NCBI GenBank assembly: GCA_009842245.1
Contig: VYFT01000013.1
Coordinates: forward strand, 30,402 to 62,806
From: Gammaproteobacteria bacterium
GTDB lineage: Bacteria; Pseudomonadota; Gammaproteobacteria; Pseudomonadales; Azotimanducaceae
DNA: 32,405 nt
Direction of reading: 5' to 3'
Part shown: piece by piece, positions 6,844 to 16,900 of the stretch
How positions within the stretch are numbered: the first letter of the stretch is position 1
Layout: every line of letters starts with the position of its first letter
The notes under the pieces: model-generated
What the model was told of the DNA's origin: nothing
The model's input: the letters and a program-made list of their open reading frames with translations, nothing else
The model's database searches: none
Program-made: the position numbers and the translations under genes

Positions 6844-9800
6844 TTACAGAATTGAAGTCTCGAGAGCGTCTTGTGCGGTTTCAAGCTCTTGAATTCGTTG
6901 GTTTATCTCGGTGATGTATGCGTCATCTCCTTTAGCTTCACCAATTTTTAGTAGTTCATGCAGGACCGAAAGCCCAGCATCCTCAATCGAAATCAAGCTA
7001 GCCGTCGCAAACGCTACCTCGGTTGATTCAGAATTGCGTAAAGTCTGTAAGAAAGGTACCAGTTGGGCGTTGGTGAAAAACTCATAGCCAATTCCCTCGG
7101 CTAATAAGGCCGGAGGAAGTGGGAATTCGGTCTCCACGGTCAGCGTCGCAATGGGTTCTAATTCGTTCCGACTTAGACTCGCAATATTGGTTTCCACGAA
7201 ATCATTCACCTTATTCGCAATCTTCTGTAGTTCTGACGTTCTACCTCGTTGGTTGAACTCATACGCAAGCACGCTGATTACATCAATGAGTTTTTTCTTA
7301 TGCATCGATTCGTCATTCAACCAACTTGCGAGAGCCGTAGAAATCTCGTCCATCCACTTTGCGTTGTCGTAATCTAACAGCATATCAAAGGTGTAAAACA
7401 CGAAGTCGACACTCGACGGAGCTTCGGTGTTGAAAATGTACAGTCTTTCCGGTCCTGGAATTGTGATACCGGTAATCGAGGTGTAGCTGTCGATCGCCGC
7501 CTGAACTCGATATATGGGTGGCATAATGTAAATATTAGAAGACTCTTCCTCTAGATCACTAAATTCCTTCGAAGCCTCCACTTGCGCACTTTCAAACAGT
7601 GGTTTCATATACGTTAAAGCTTCTTCCCATTGACCTGTCTTCGCATAAATGGAAGCGATGTGTATTAATGGTAGGGCTTCGTATCCTCTGAGTAGCCGTT
7701 TACTGTTTGGAAAGTCCAAGAGTTCGTCTAAGGTTGGACTGAGTTCGCGCGCCATTGAAATGACGTCCTCAGTTGGATAGACTTTCGCGAGCATTTCGAG
7801 AACTACGATATCGGCGAAGAATGACGATTCTACGCGATCGTCGTAGCGGCGCAGAATTGGCAATATGCTCTGAACAAACGCGCGACTGTACTCTGTAGGC
7901 ATCAATTCGACTACGTCATCCACAATCGTTCCAACGTGTATGTGTGCACTTGTCTGTGACAGACTAATGAAACGACTGCTATTGAAGTCTCGAAAGTTGG
8001 CGATACTCGCTACGAGTAATTTGTAGTACTGAATAGCGTTCTCCCAGTCTTCTAACCTACTATAAAACTGTGCGATATTCAGTATTTGTGAACTCGTAAA
8101 ACCTGACAAACTCTCAGTCCAGTTGAAGAATGCGGTTCGCATCTCTTCGGTAAGTTCTTGATTGACTTCGTTCGAGAGGAACATCCATAGAGTGAATTCA
8201 TGGTCGTCCGCATTGTTTGAGGTGACTTCTTCGGTCAGTTCTGCTAGACGTCTGTCCCGATCTTCATTGTGGTGTGCGTAGGCGCGAGCCACGAGTTCGT
8301 ACCATTGTGGGGAGCTCCTTCGAATCCATGGGTCTTGAGAACGGATAAGGATCTCTAGTTCACTACCAATAGAGAAGTTTGCAATTATCTTTTCTATAAG
8401 TTTGTCTGATTCGCCGGTACTGTCGTCTGTGTCTTGCTCGAGATAACTAGCGAAAGACCACGCGGTAGTACCGCTGACAAATGGCGAGTATGCATAACCA
8501 TATAAGATGGAGTACCCGTCGATTTTGGTTTGATCAGAAGGCCAATTCAAGAAAGTGTTCAATGCATTGCCAACGTAAGAAAACGGATCTTGATTGAGAT
8601 TCTGTAGGTTTATGTTTCGCCAGAAATGCCGGACCAAGTTCGCTACTTCGGTGCTGTTATTCTCCGGTCCCATTTTTGCTAATTCCGCAGCAGCGCGCTT
8701 CACGTTCTTTGGCAATCGCTCCGCGTATGGATCCGTGTCTAGCTCTTCGTCCTCAGATTCAACATCTCGGATCATATGCAATACGGCATCTGGGTGTGTG
8801 CCGTAGATATTCGGAGATTCATCGTTACGAGCAAGAATGTCATCCATAACTTCTTGGTATCGTAGGTCGTCGCCACCGTCTTGCGCTACTTCGAGCGCAA
8901 TGTCGTAGTGCTCCTGTCGCTTGCTCCAGATAAAGTATGCCGCGCGCAACGGTTCATTTAATTTGTCGCGTTCGTAGTTTTCTCGAAGTAATTGTGAGAC
9001 TTTCGACATTTCTTGAAAGTCTTTACCGATGACGTACTGCAATAGACTCATGCGGTGTGTCTCATTGTCTGGGAAGCAGGCGATCAGTGCTTTCATTACG
9101 GCTTCCGTATCTGCGAGCGGGGGTACATCTCGTCCGACGTTTACGAGGTAATCGCCGCGAGAAACTAGATAGTTCGCTTGCTCTTCCGTGGGGCAATCGC
9201 CCGCAATCATATTTTCCAGCATTTGCGTTAGTTCATCTGTGTAATTTTCTTCAATGATCGAACGCACGTAATAGTCGTTTCGCAGATCACTATCGATCAG
9301 TGTTTTGAACGCTGCGAGCTTAGAGCCTTCAAAATAGTCAGAAATCATGCCCGCGACATCGACTGCTAATTCTGTTCGGGTTGAAAGAACGTCGACAATA
9401 TCGCGCAAAACTGATAAGTTAGTTGGTTCGATATCGAAATCTAAAATGAATTGATAGACGTAACTTAGGGCGAATTCGTCTTGAAAGTCGATCTGATTGA
9501 TGAACTGAATTGCAAGGTCTTTGAATACTTCTCTTTCGCTGTTGCTAAATTTCAACTTGAGAAGATCTTGTATTGCCGTAGTTTGGTAATTGATTAGGAG
9601 CACTTGCGGAGTGCCAGTATCACCCGGTGCTTCCATGGTGTACTCAAAAAACCGGAGAAGATCGTTAGGATCATCTCTTTCAGTTAAGTACGCCCAGATG
9701 CTTGGCTTCGCCGAGTAATATCCGTCGATGTAGTCCCGAACTTCCTCTTCCTCCAGCACAGCCATGAAGTCGTCAATGGTTTCGAACATCGGTCCGTAAT

Positions 9801-12800
9801 ATTCCTCTAGCACCGATAGGAATTCAGGATCTTGCACGATTGCTCTCACTAATCGTACCGGCTCGTCATTCAATTCCAGAACAGCTGAAGAAACCAATTG
9901 AGCGAAGTCTCTGTCGTTCAACACTACTTTTCCGTAGAAAACGGCACTTCGAATAGAAGTACTTGAACCGTCGGTGATGAAGCCTTGATATATGTCTTCG
10001 ATCGGTTTCGACGCTTCGGTGAGGTTTAGCAATCGAGTTACTGTTTCCACGTCTCGACTCTCGATAGCCGCTGCTAATTCTTCACTTAGCACATCTGTCT
10101 GCTTTTCGTCTTCCTCAAAAAATACCTGTGGAAGCATCTCGTCGAGCTGAGCGGACATTTGAATTCCAAAATGGTTGTACTGTCCTTTGAGGTGTCTGGA
10201 AAACTGGCGTACTGTGCGAAAACTGTCGTAGTACTCGTGCTCTTCGTCAACTTCGTCTGCGTTCGCGAGCTCTTCAATGACATCGGGCGGTGGTGGGTTC
10301 GCAAGGAATGTCGCAGCGAGTTCAAGATCAAGTTCATTAACTATGTCTGGTCGGTCCAATGCGCCACACAATCGTCGAATGAACTGGCAGAGATAGTTCA
10401 GCTGAGAGTATCGTGACAATGGAAGTTCTTCACCATCAGCGCGCAGTGCATTGACGTTTCCTAAGACCCGCCGAAACACCATTCGAACTTTCTCAAAATT
10501 GGAATCTGACAAAGCTTCGTTATCCGGCCAGGTTGAAATCACACCCTGCGCAAATGCTTCGTAGTAAGTGGTGTAGTCTCGATTTACGCTGGTATTTCGC
10601 GAACCTGCAAATATGTAGCTAGGTCGGCGGATTCGACCAGGATTGACTTGAGGAGCATCGGCGTGGAGCTTTTCAGGCTGACTCTGCAGTATGTTCAACA
10701 TGCCGTTGAGATAGAGCGTATTTGCCACGTCATATTGGAAATTTGCTTCTCTGAGTACGCCAGTCTTAATGAGAAGCGTATTGTTGTCTTGATTTAAGGA
10801 CAGAGCGTGGCTGTAGAAAGCTAACGCTTGCTTAGTGTGTCCTGCTTCTTGGAATAGATCAGCCTTGGTTTGATTCACGTCCAAGTCGCCGGTGATGTCG
10901 CGAATCAAGTTGAGCGATTTCTCTGCGCCCAACGTGTCGTCTCTCTCTAAAAGTGTCTTCGCCAGAGAGATATACACCTCTGGTGGCAAAGCTTGACGCA
11001 ATCCGATGAGACGGCGACCATAGGTCAGTTGTCGCTCAGGATCGCCACGTTTAGCGGTGAAGGCAAAAAATCCAGCGTCTTGTGTTGCCATGGTGACTAA
11101 TTCTCTCAACACAGACAGTCGGCGTATTCCTGCTTGTGAGATCGAATTTTCGATCGCAACGAACTCTGCCTCGGTGTCTAGTGTTTCAGTGGCAATTTCT
11201 CCGAGTAGTGTATAAAGATAGAAACGGTCCTCCTTACTCGTAATCCGTTCCAAAATAATACGATGAGCCCATCGGAACGTTGCTTGGTGTTGTCGCGGTA
11301 AACGGAATCCAAACCGATTCTGCCCGATCATGTTTAGGATACCGTCAATGGCTACGACAAATTCGTTATCGTTTTTAGAATGTTCGGCGACATACTGAAA
11401 AACTGCGACTGCTTCGTCAGTTCGGTTCGACTCTTTTAGTAACTCACCCATCAACAGTAAGTTGTCGCTGTGTGTGGGATGATTTATCAGGGCTAAGCGA
11501 TAACTTTCGATAGCCTGTTCGGTGAACCCACTCATTGAGAGGACGCTGGCTTCAAACTCTCCTGTTACGGCCTCTTCATCGTATTTCTTTAGCTCTTCGA
11601 GCCAGTGAAGGATATCATCGAGCTTGTCATCGCTACTGGCTACCATATTGAACGCGACCATGTTCAAGACGATGTTTTGAATATGTTCGAGTCGATGCTC
11701 TGGGTCGATTTCCTCTAACCGTCGGAGAACCGTGTCGTACTTGTCATACTCATTCAACTGCACGTAGATTGCACCCAATTGTCTGAGCTTTTCCACCTCA
11801 GGTATGTCAGCATAAGCAGCAAATTCTTCCACGACTTCGGCTGCTGTGAAAGAGTCACCGATTTCGGTGTAGATTCGTACGAGTAGATTAATTTCGTTTC
11901 GGTCCGCGGTTTTTTCCCAGAGTTTGTCCTCTAGTTCAATCGCGAGATCAGCAAGCACGTTCAACTCTGCCGCAATCAAGAGAAATTGACTCTCAGCGAA
12001 ACTTCGACGCGCCGGAGCTGTTTCAGCGAGCCAGATTTCTTGCCAAATTTGTAAGGACTCTTCTTTGTTGCCATTTACGCTGTGGAGCCATGCTAAGCGC
12101 ATGCGATCATCGTACCCGAGTGGTTCCTCGTTAATCTCCTCTAATTTAGTAAATATCGCTAACGCGTTCTCATATTTTTGCAGCCGTTCAAAGCCGTCGG
12201 CCACGATCCTCAAGTCCCCCGAATCTTCGGGTAAGTCTTCAAGTAGTACGTTTAGCGCTTCAGTCGCTTCGTTGTAGCGACCCTTGTGATAATGTGCTTC
12301 AAAAAGAAATATCTGCCCCGTGGTTGTAGGACCGTACGCGTCAGCATGTTGTTTGATCATCTCGAGGCTTTCGGATTCAAATCCCATTTGGTTCATATAT
12401 CGTCCAGCATGCGTCAAGATGTCTATGTTGTCTGCATTGTTTTCTTGGAGTTTTCGCCAAACTGCCCAGGACTGTTCCCTTTCTGCAATACTGATGTAGT
12501 GCGAGGCTAATCCAGAGTACCAAAGTACAACATTCGGTTCCTGCTCGATCAGTCGTTCATACTCAAGAATCATTTCCTCGGTTCGCTTGGAAATGTCGTA
12601 AATTTGTAACAGGCGATATCGCGCTTCGATGTCGTCGGTTTCTTGTTCGATCGAGTGGTAGAGAGCGATTGCTTCGTCGTATAGTTCCAAATCGATGAGA
12701 AGATCAATTTGTAGATCGATTAAGTCTCGATCTTTATCTTGAAAGTTCCGAAGAATCTCAAGCAACTCTTCCAGATTCTCCTGTTTGCGATACGTTTCAT

Positions 12801-13575
12801 CAACCAAAGTCAATGCATACAGCCCATCAAACCGAGTGGTACTAGCGTCGTACGCCAACCAAGAATGAGTCTCCGCGGTTTCGTAGTCTTCTGACGTTAA
12901 TCCCCATTCCGTAAGTCGGAGCAATTGTCGGAAGTAGTGTTTGGAATTTGGATCTGGACGGTAAAGTTCAATGGCTTTGTCTGGTTGCCCTAAGATCGCT
13001 AGAGTGAGAGCGGCGCGATTTTTGAACTCTTGGTCTTGCTGTTGTGCTAACGCATACAAGTCGTCAACGTTGGTTGTATTAACCCCGATCATGGCGAGGC
13101 GAATCCGAATGAATTCCCGCTCGTCTTCCAGTTCGGTCGACTCTAGAGTTTTGTTGTACCAGTTAATAGCTTCGCGTTCTTCGCCTTGAGCATCGAGCAA
13201 TCTTGCCTTTAAAAGGGTTCCATCTGTCGTTTCGTTCAACTCGAGAGCTTGGTCTACTGCTTGAATTGCGTTTTCAAAGTTTCCATAGCGCCAATACAAG
13301 TGTGCGATACTCAAATATGACTTTGCTCGATACGCGTTGGTGTTGTTCTCATCTTCAGCGTCCGAGGTCAGTGTAGCAACTGGTTCCTCAACACTTCGAT
13401 AAGTCTTTATAGAATCGGTGTAAACATCATCAATCAGAGTCAACGACAAGCGGTTCGGACTCGCATTGTCTTCGATCAAGACTTCAATTGGTGTGCCGAA
13501 CGCTACCCAACAGAGTCCGATTCCAATGATCTTTACAAATCGTCGTAGGAAAAGAGAGAATAAATTTGGATTCAT
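6844..13575 (-). CDS. giant secreted TPR/alpha-solenoid protein C (third paralogue)
   Basis: This 2243-aa protein is the last of three tandem paralogues. An open frame continues 92 codons upstream to 13851. I take ATG 13575 because a signal-like segment follows directly (RRFVKIIGIGLCWVAFG, residues 11-27, probable cleavage near G27), because homology to the other two begins at residue 42 (RLSLTLI), and because the upstream codons add three Cys to a protein that otherwise has five in total. Residues from about 83 carry TPR motifs (YRAKSYLSIAHLYWRYG) over roughly the first thousand residues. After that comes a less regular helical half ending in a C-terminal block shared by all three (AGLSVLHELLKIGEAKG). 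It is strongly acidic. Mature cysteines occur only as C-x6-C (about 1066) and a DCP...CFP pair (about 1460 and 1500). No catalytic motif is seen. It is probably a periplasmic scaffold or partner-binding rod for the vWA membrane proteins upstream. The ribosome binding site is weak. Confidence 0.85.
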   Translation of the reverse strand: MNPNLFSLFLRRFVKIIGIGLCWVAFGTPIEVLIEDNASPNRLSLTLIDDVYTDSIKTYRSVEEPVATLTSDAEDENNTNAYRAKSYLSIAHLYWRYGNFENAIQAVDQALELNETTDGTLLKARLLDAQGEEREAINWYNKTLESTELEDEREFIRIRLAMIGVNTTNVDDLYALAQQQDQEFKNRAALTLAILGQPDKAIELYRPDPNSKHYFRQLLRLTEWGLTSEDYETAETHSWLAYDASTTRFDGLYALTLVDETYRKQENLEELLEILRNFQDKDRDLIDLQIDLLIDLELYDEAIALYHSIEQETDDIEARYRLLQIYDISKRTEEMILEYERLIEQEPNVVLWYSGLASHYISIAEREQSWAVWRKLQENNADNIDILTHAGRYMNQMGFESESLEMIKQHADAYGPTTTGQIFLFEAHYHKGRYNEATEALNVLLEDLPEDSGDLRIVADGFERLQKYENALAIFTKLEEINEEPLGYDDRMRLAWLHSVNGNKEESLQIWQEIWLAETAPARRSFAESQFLLIAAELNVLADLAIELEDKLWEKTADRNEINLLVRIYTEIGDSFTAAEVVEEFAAYADIPEVEKLRQLGAIYVQLNEYDKYDTVLRRLEEIDPEHRLEHIQNIVLNMVAFNMVASSDDKLDDILHWLEELKKYDEEAVTGEFEASVLSMSGFTEQAIESYRLALINHPTHSDNLLLMGELLKESNRTDEAVAVFQYVAEHSKNDNEFVVAIDGILNMIGQNRFGFRLPRQHQATFRWAHRIILERITSKEDRFYLYTLLGEIATETLDTEAEFVAIENSISQAGIRRLSVLRELVTMATQDAGFFAFTAKRGDPERQLTYGRRLIGLRQALPPEVYISLAKTLLERDDTLGAEKSLNLIRDITGDLDVNQTKADLFQEAGHTKQALAFYSHALSLNQDNNTLLIKTGVLREANFQYDVANTLYLNGMLNILQSQPEKLHADAPQVNPGRIRRPSYIFAGSRNTSVNRDYTTYYEAFAQGVISTWPDNEALSDSNFEKVRMVFRRVLGNVNALRADGEELPLSRYSQLNYLCQFIRRLCGALDRPDIVNELDLELAATFLANPPPPDVIEELANADEVDEEHEYYDSFRTVRQFSRHLKGQYNHFGIQMSAQLDEMLPQVFFEEDEKQTDVLSEELAAAIESRDVETVTRLLNLTEASKPIEDIYQGFITDGSSTSIRSAVFYGKVVLNDRDFAQLVSSAVLELNDEPVRLVRAIVQDPEFLSVLEEYYGPMFETIDDFMAVLEEEEVRDYIDGYYSAKPSIWAYLTERDDPNDLLRFFEYTMEAPGDTGTPQVLLINYQTTAIQDLLKLKFSNSEREVFKDLAIQFINQIDFQDEFALSYVYQFILDFDIEPTNLSVLRDIVDVLSTRTELAVDVAGMISDYFEGSKLAAFKTLIDSDLRNDYYVRSIIEENYTDELTQMLENMIAGDCPTEEQANYLVSRGDYLVNVGRDVPPLADTEAVMKALIACFPDNETHRMSLLQYVIGKDFQEMSKVSQLLRENYERDKLNEPLRAAYFIWSKRQEHYDIALEVAQDGGDDLRYQEVMDDILARNDESPNIYGTHPDAVLHMIRDVESEDEELDTDPYAERLPKNVKRAAAELAKMGPENNSTEVANLVRHFWRNINLQNLNQDPFSYVGNALNTFLNWPSDQTKIDGYSILYGYAYSPFVSGTTAWSFASYLEQDTDDSTGESDKLIEKIIANFSIGSELEILIRSQDPWIRRSSPQWYELVARAYAHHNEDRDRRLAELTEEVTSNNADDHEFTLWMFLSNEVNQELTEEMRTAFFNWTESLSGFTSSQILNIAQFYSRLEDWENAIQYYKLLVASIANFRDFNSSRFISLSQTSAHIHVGTIVDDVVELMPTEYSRAFVQSILPILRRYDDRVESSFFADIVVLEMLAKVYPTEDVISMARELSPTLDELLDFPNSKRLLRGYEALPLIHIASIYAKTGQWEEALTYMKPLFESAQVEASKEFSDLEEESSNIYIMPPIYRVQAAIDSYTSITGITIPGPERLYIFNTEAPSSVDFVFYTFDMLLDYDNAKWMDEISTALASWLNDESMHKKKLIDVISVLAYEFNQRGRTSELQKIANKVNDFVETNIASLSRNELEPIATLTVETEFPLPPALLAEGIGYEFFTNAQLVPFLQTLRNSESTEVAFATASLISIEDAGLSVLHELLKIGEAKGDDAYITEINQRIQELETAQDALETSIL

Positions 13576-13919
13576 GAAATTCACTATTTGCAAACGCGGA
13601 AGCCTATTGAGAACAAGGTCGGTACCACTGCTAACGCTACCAATATTCAAAGAACGTCGATACCATCCATCGCTAGGTGGACGGAGACAGAGTAAATGAG
13701 ATTCGGGTGGTACGAACCGAACGCCTTGACAAAGCAGTTCAGCGAACGGACAAGCTTCTCTCAACAAATAAATAATTGTAAGGATATCAGCGTACGATAC
13801 CTTGCGAAGACTGTAGCTTTGCGTACTCGGTAGACCCCTGTGTCCACTCAAGACTTACGTGGAACGCGTATGGGAACTAGAAGAGGTCCAAAAGATTTCA
13901 CATAGTTGTTGAAAAGTTC
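13576..13919. other. intergenic spacer between giant TPR genes B and C
   Basis: These 344 bp lie on the path of the putative operon. Most of it is open in the frame of the next gene without a stop, but the encoded peptide is Cys-rich, lacks TPR features and has no counterpart in the paralogues, so I treat it as non-coding. A TACAAT hexamer (13775-13780, minus) could be a -10 box, but no -35 is visible. A short AGTTCT/AGAACT hairpin spans the stop of gene B (13915-13929). Confidence 0.4.
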
Positions 13920-16900
13920 TTACAGAACTCGAACCTCCAACGTGTTTCGAGCTAATTCAAGCGCTTCAATTCGTTCGTCCAAGTCAGCTACAAATGCTTC
14001 TTCGTTCGCTGCCGCACCTACTTCTCTCAGTTCTTTAAGTATGGACAATCCAGATGTTTCGATAGGGATTTCTTGAATTGCCACAAACATTTCCTCCGGC
14101 GTACCCGTTTCACGCAACTTTTGTATCAATGCGATACGCTGTTCGGTTGAAAAGTAACCTAAGCTCAACATTTTGGAGAATAATACAGGAGTTAACGGAA
14201 ATTCCGCCTGATTCGCAAGATAAGAGAAAGGTACTAATTGTCTCGAAGTGAGACTCTCTACTCTCTCTGTTAACCATCGCGTTAGCTTGCTTGCAAGAGC
14301 ACTTCTACTTTCGTGCTTCTCAAGTTTGAAATACTCGTTGTATATGACTGCAAGCAGATCAATCACGATGTCTGAGTCTACATCGTCGTTGTTCAAGAGC
14401 TGAACAAACTCGTCGGTCAAACGATCCATCCACGTATCGTTCTCAAAGTCAAACAGCCGATCATGCATTGCGAATACCAATTCTGCACTAGAAGTGTACT
14501 TTTGATTTGAAGGGTTCGGCATGTTAAAGGGAACAGTAATTCCTAGCGTGTTGGAAAATTCTCTGATTAAGTTTTCGAGATAGTAAATCTCATTGGGTCG
14601 ACCGAACGGACTGTACCTGTCCATGCTCATATCGCCAATATCTGAAGATGAAGCGATACTTTCCGTTGATAACAATTGCTTGATTTGACCCAATGCGTCA
14701 TTGAATTTTGAACCACTAATCTGAACTTGGATCGTGGCAATCAGAGGTAGTGCTTCAAACGGTTTCACCGGAGTGCTATGATCGTCCGGGAGCGTTGTTG
14801 ATGCGCGAATTTCTCGGGCGATTTCGAAGATTTCATCAGGCTGAAAAACCTTACCCAAGATTTCAATGTTGAATAGATCCGAAATAAACCGCCCAATTTC
14901 ACGATCGTCGAATCGTTGGGCTACAGGTAACAAGCTCTTTATGAACGCTTTACTTTCCTCAGGTGGCAACCATGCAATCACATCCTCAAAGATAAGAGCT
15001 AGCGACAGAGGTTGGTTGTTATTCCTATAACCGTAGTAACCGCTCTGAAATTCGTTAAAGTCCGCGCGATTCACCACCAATAATTTGTATATTTCAGTCG
15101 CCTTATCCCACTCATCCAATCCAGCAAAAAACCGAGCTACATTTAGTAGTTGTGGTTGCGTAGGAGAATCCAACTCACGAGCCCACTCCTCGAACTTTGT
15201 GATCACCTCAAGTGAGGGTTGAGTTTGAGACTCGTTCGTGAGGTGCATCCACATCATGAATTCATGTTCGTTAGCAACGCCAGACAGAATCTTGTCTGTG
15301 AGTTCCTGCAATCGTTGTGTAAGGTCATCGGGATGGTGCCCATACGCTTTGCGAATCGTTTCATACCACCTCGATTTTTCATCCGTTTGGCTACCATAAA
15401 AGAAGCTGTACTGGTACGGGTTGTAAGGATTGTTTTGGGACCGGAGCAAAAGTTCGAGCTCGCGCCCTAATGGAAACATTTCAATAGTCCGATCCATTAA
15501 TCGTTCGTAGTCGGTCTGTTCTCGATATGAATAGTTTGCCCTGCCTATGTAGGAAGACCAGTTGAAAGCAAAACTTCCATAACCATAGTAACTGGAACCA
15601 TAGAAATTCACGTGCCCGGATTCCTCAAAATCGAACGGCCAATCCAGAAACATAAGAGTTTTCGACCCGCCCATGGAATAAGGGGAGCTGGTGTCTAAAC
15701 TTTGGAGGTTTATATTGCGCCAAAATAGTCGCACAGCTTCGGCGGCGTCAGATGCACTAGCGGTCTCATCAAGTTCAGCTATTTTTGTAGCGGCTCGAGC
15801 GACGTTTTTAGGATACCGGTCGACTATTGGGGGCGCTGTAAATTCGTTAGTAGGACGCAGTTCGCTCGGTATCAATGAACGTAGTATGTAAGCTTCCGAA
15901 CTACCGGTACGCACGTTCTCTTCATTGCTTGCGATGATATCCGCTAAGATCTCCTGGTTGCGAAGATCAGGGCCACCGTCGGTAGCAACATTCAGCGCGT
16001 CGACAAAGAATTCTCGTTGCTTATTCCAAAAGAAATATGCAGTGCGAATCGACTCATTAGTTTTATCTCGTTCGTAGACTTCGTTAAACAATTTTCGCAC
16101 TTCTTTTGTGTCATTGCTGTATAGCGTCGACCGCAGCAGATCGATCTCATAACTAGTATCTTCTGGGAAACACTGCATCAACCCGCGAGTGTAGTCGGTC
16201 CTCAGGGCTTGATATGCTTGTCGGTCGGCACCAAAACGATTAAAGGCGTAGTTTGCAACGCTATCGATCTTAGCGATGAGCTCTTCTGTTAAACAGTCTC
16301 CGTCTATCACTCGCTGCATCGTCGCACGAATTTCTTCGTGGAATCGGGTGCCAATTAAATCCTGTACCACCCAAGATATGTACTCCCCTGGTTCCACATC
16401 TAACAACGTTAGAAAAGCTTCCTCTTTGGAACCTTCGTAGTACGCGGGCAGAATCACTTCGAGCTTCCAATCTTCACCCAGTCGTTCGTCTACTGCGTCA
16501 TACACTTTCAAAAGTAAGTCAAGGTTGTCAGGATGGGCGTCAAAGATTGCAACTAGTTGCCACACAGATTGAGATATGTATTCATCCTGAAAGTCGATTG
16601 TTCTCACCATGTCTAAGGTCGCTGCTTCCAGAGTCCGGCGTTGAGAGTTGTTCAGATCAAGCCTTACTAACTCTTCGTACATTTGTGCAAGAGTGCGTAC
16701 GTGTGGTTGATAGGGCGGTGGATCCGGTGGAAGGCTGTCAACGACATACTCATAGTATTTGACGCTCTCGTTGGGATTTTCGCGAGACTGAATGTATTGC
16801 CACAGTCCCATGCTACCGTACTGCAGTCCTTGGCGCATATGCACATTGTCCGGATCCTCTAGGATTAGCTTAATTTCGTCAAAATCCCGGAAGAGCGGTC

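Noticed and set aside
13496-13575. Possible lipobox at GLC in the signal of TPR protein C
   Set aside because: The residue before the Cys is Leu, not Gly, Ala or Ser, so a lipoprotein signal is unlikely.
13576-13851. N-terminal 92-residue extension of giant TPR protein C
   Set aside because: It has no homology to the paralogues, it is rich in Cys unlike the rest of the protein, and it would bury the signal peptide that starts at 13575.
13915-13929. Hairpin AGTTCT/AGAACT over the stop of TPR gene B as a terminator
   Set aside because: The stem is six AT-rich pairs and only four U follow. This is too weak to call.
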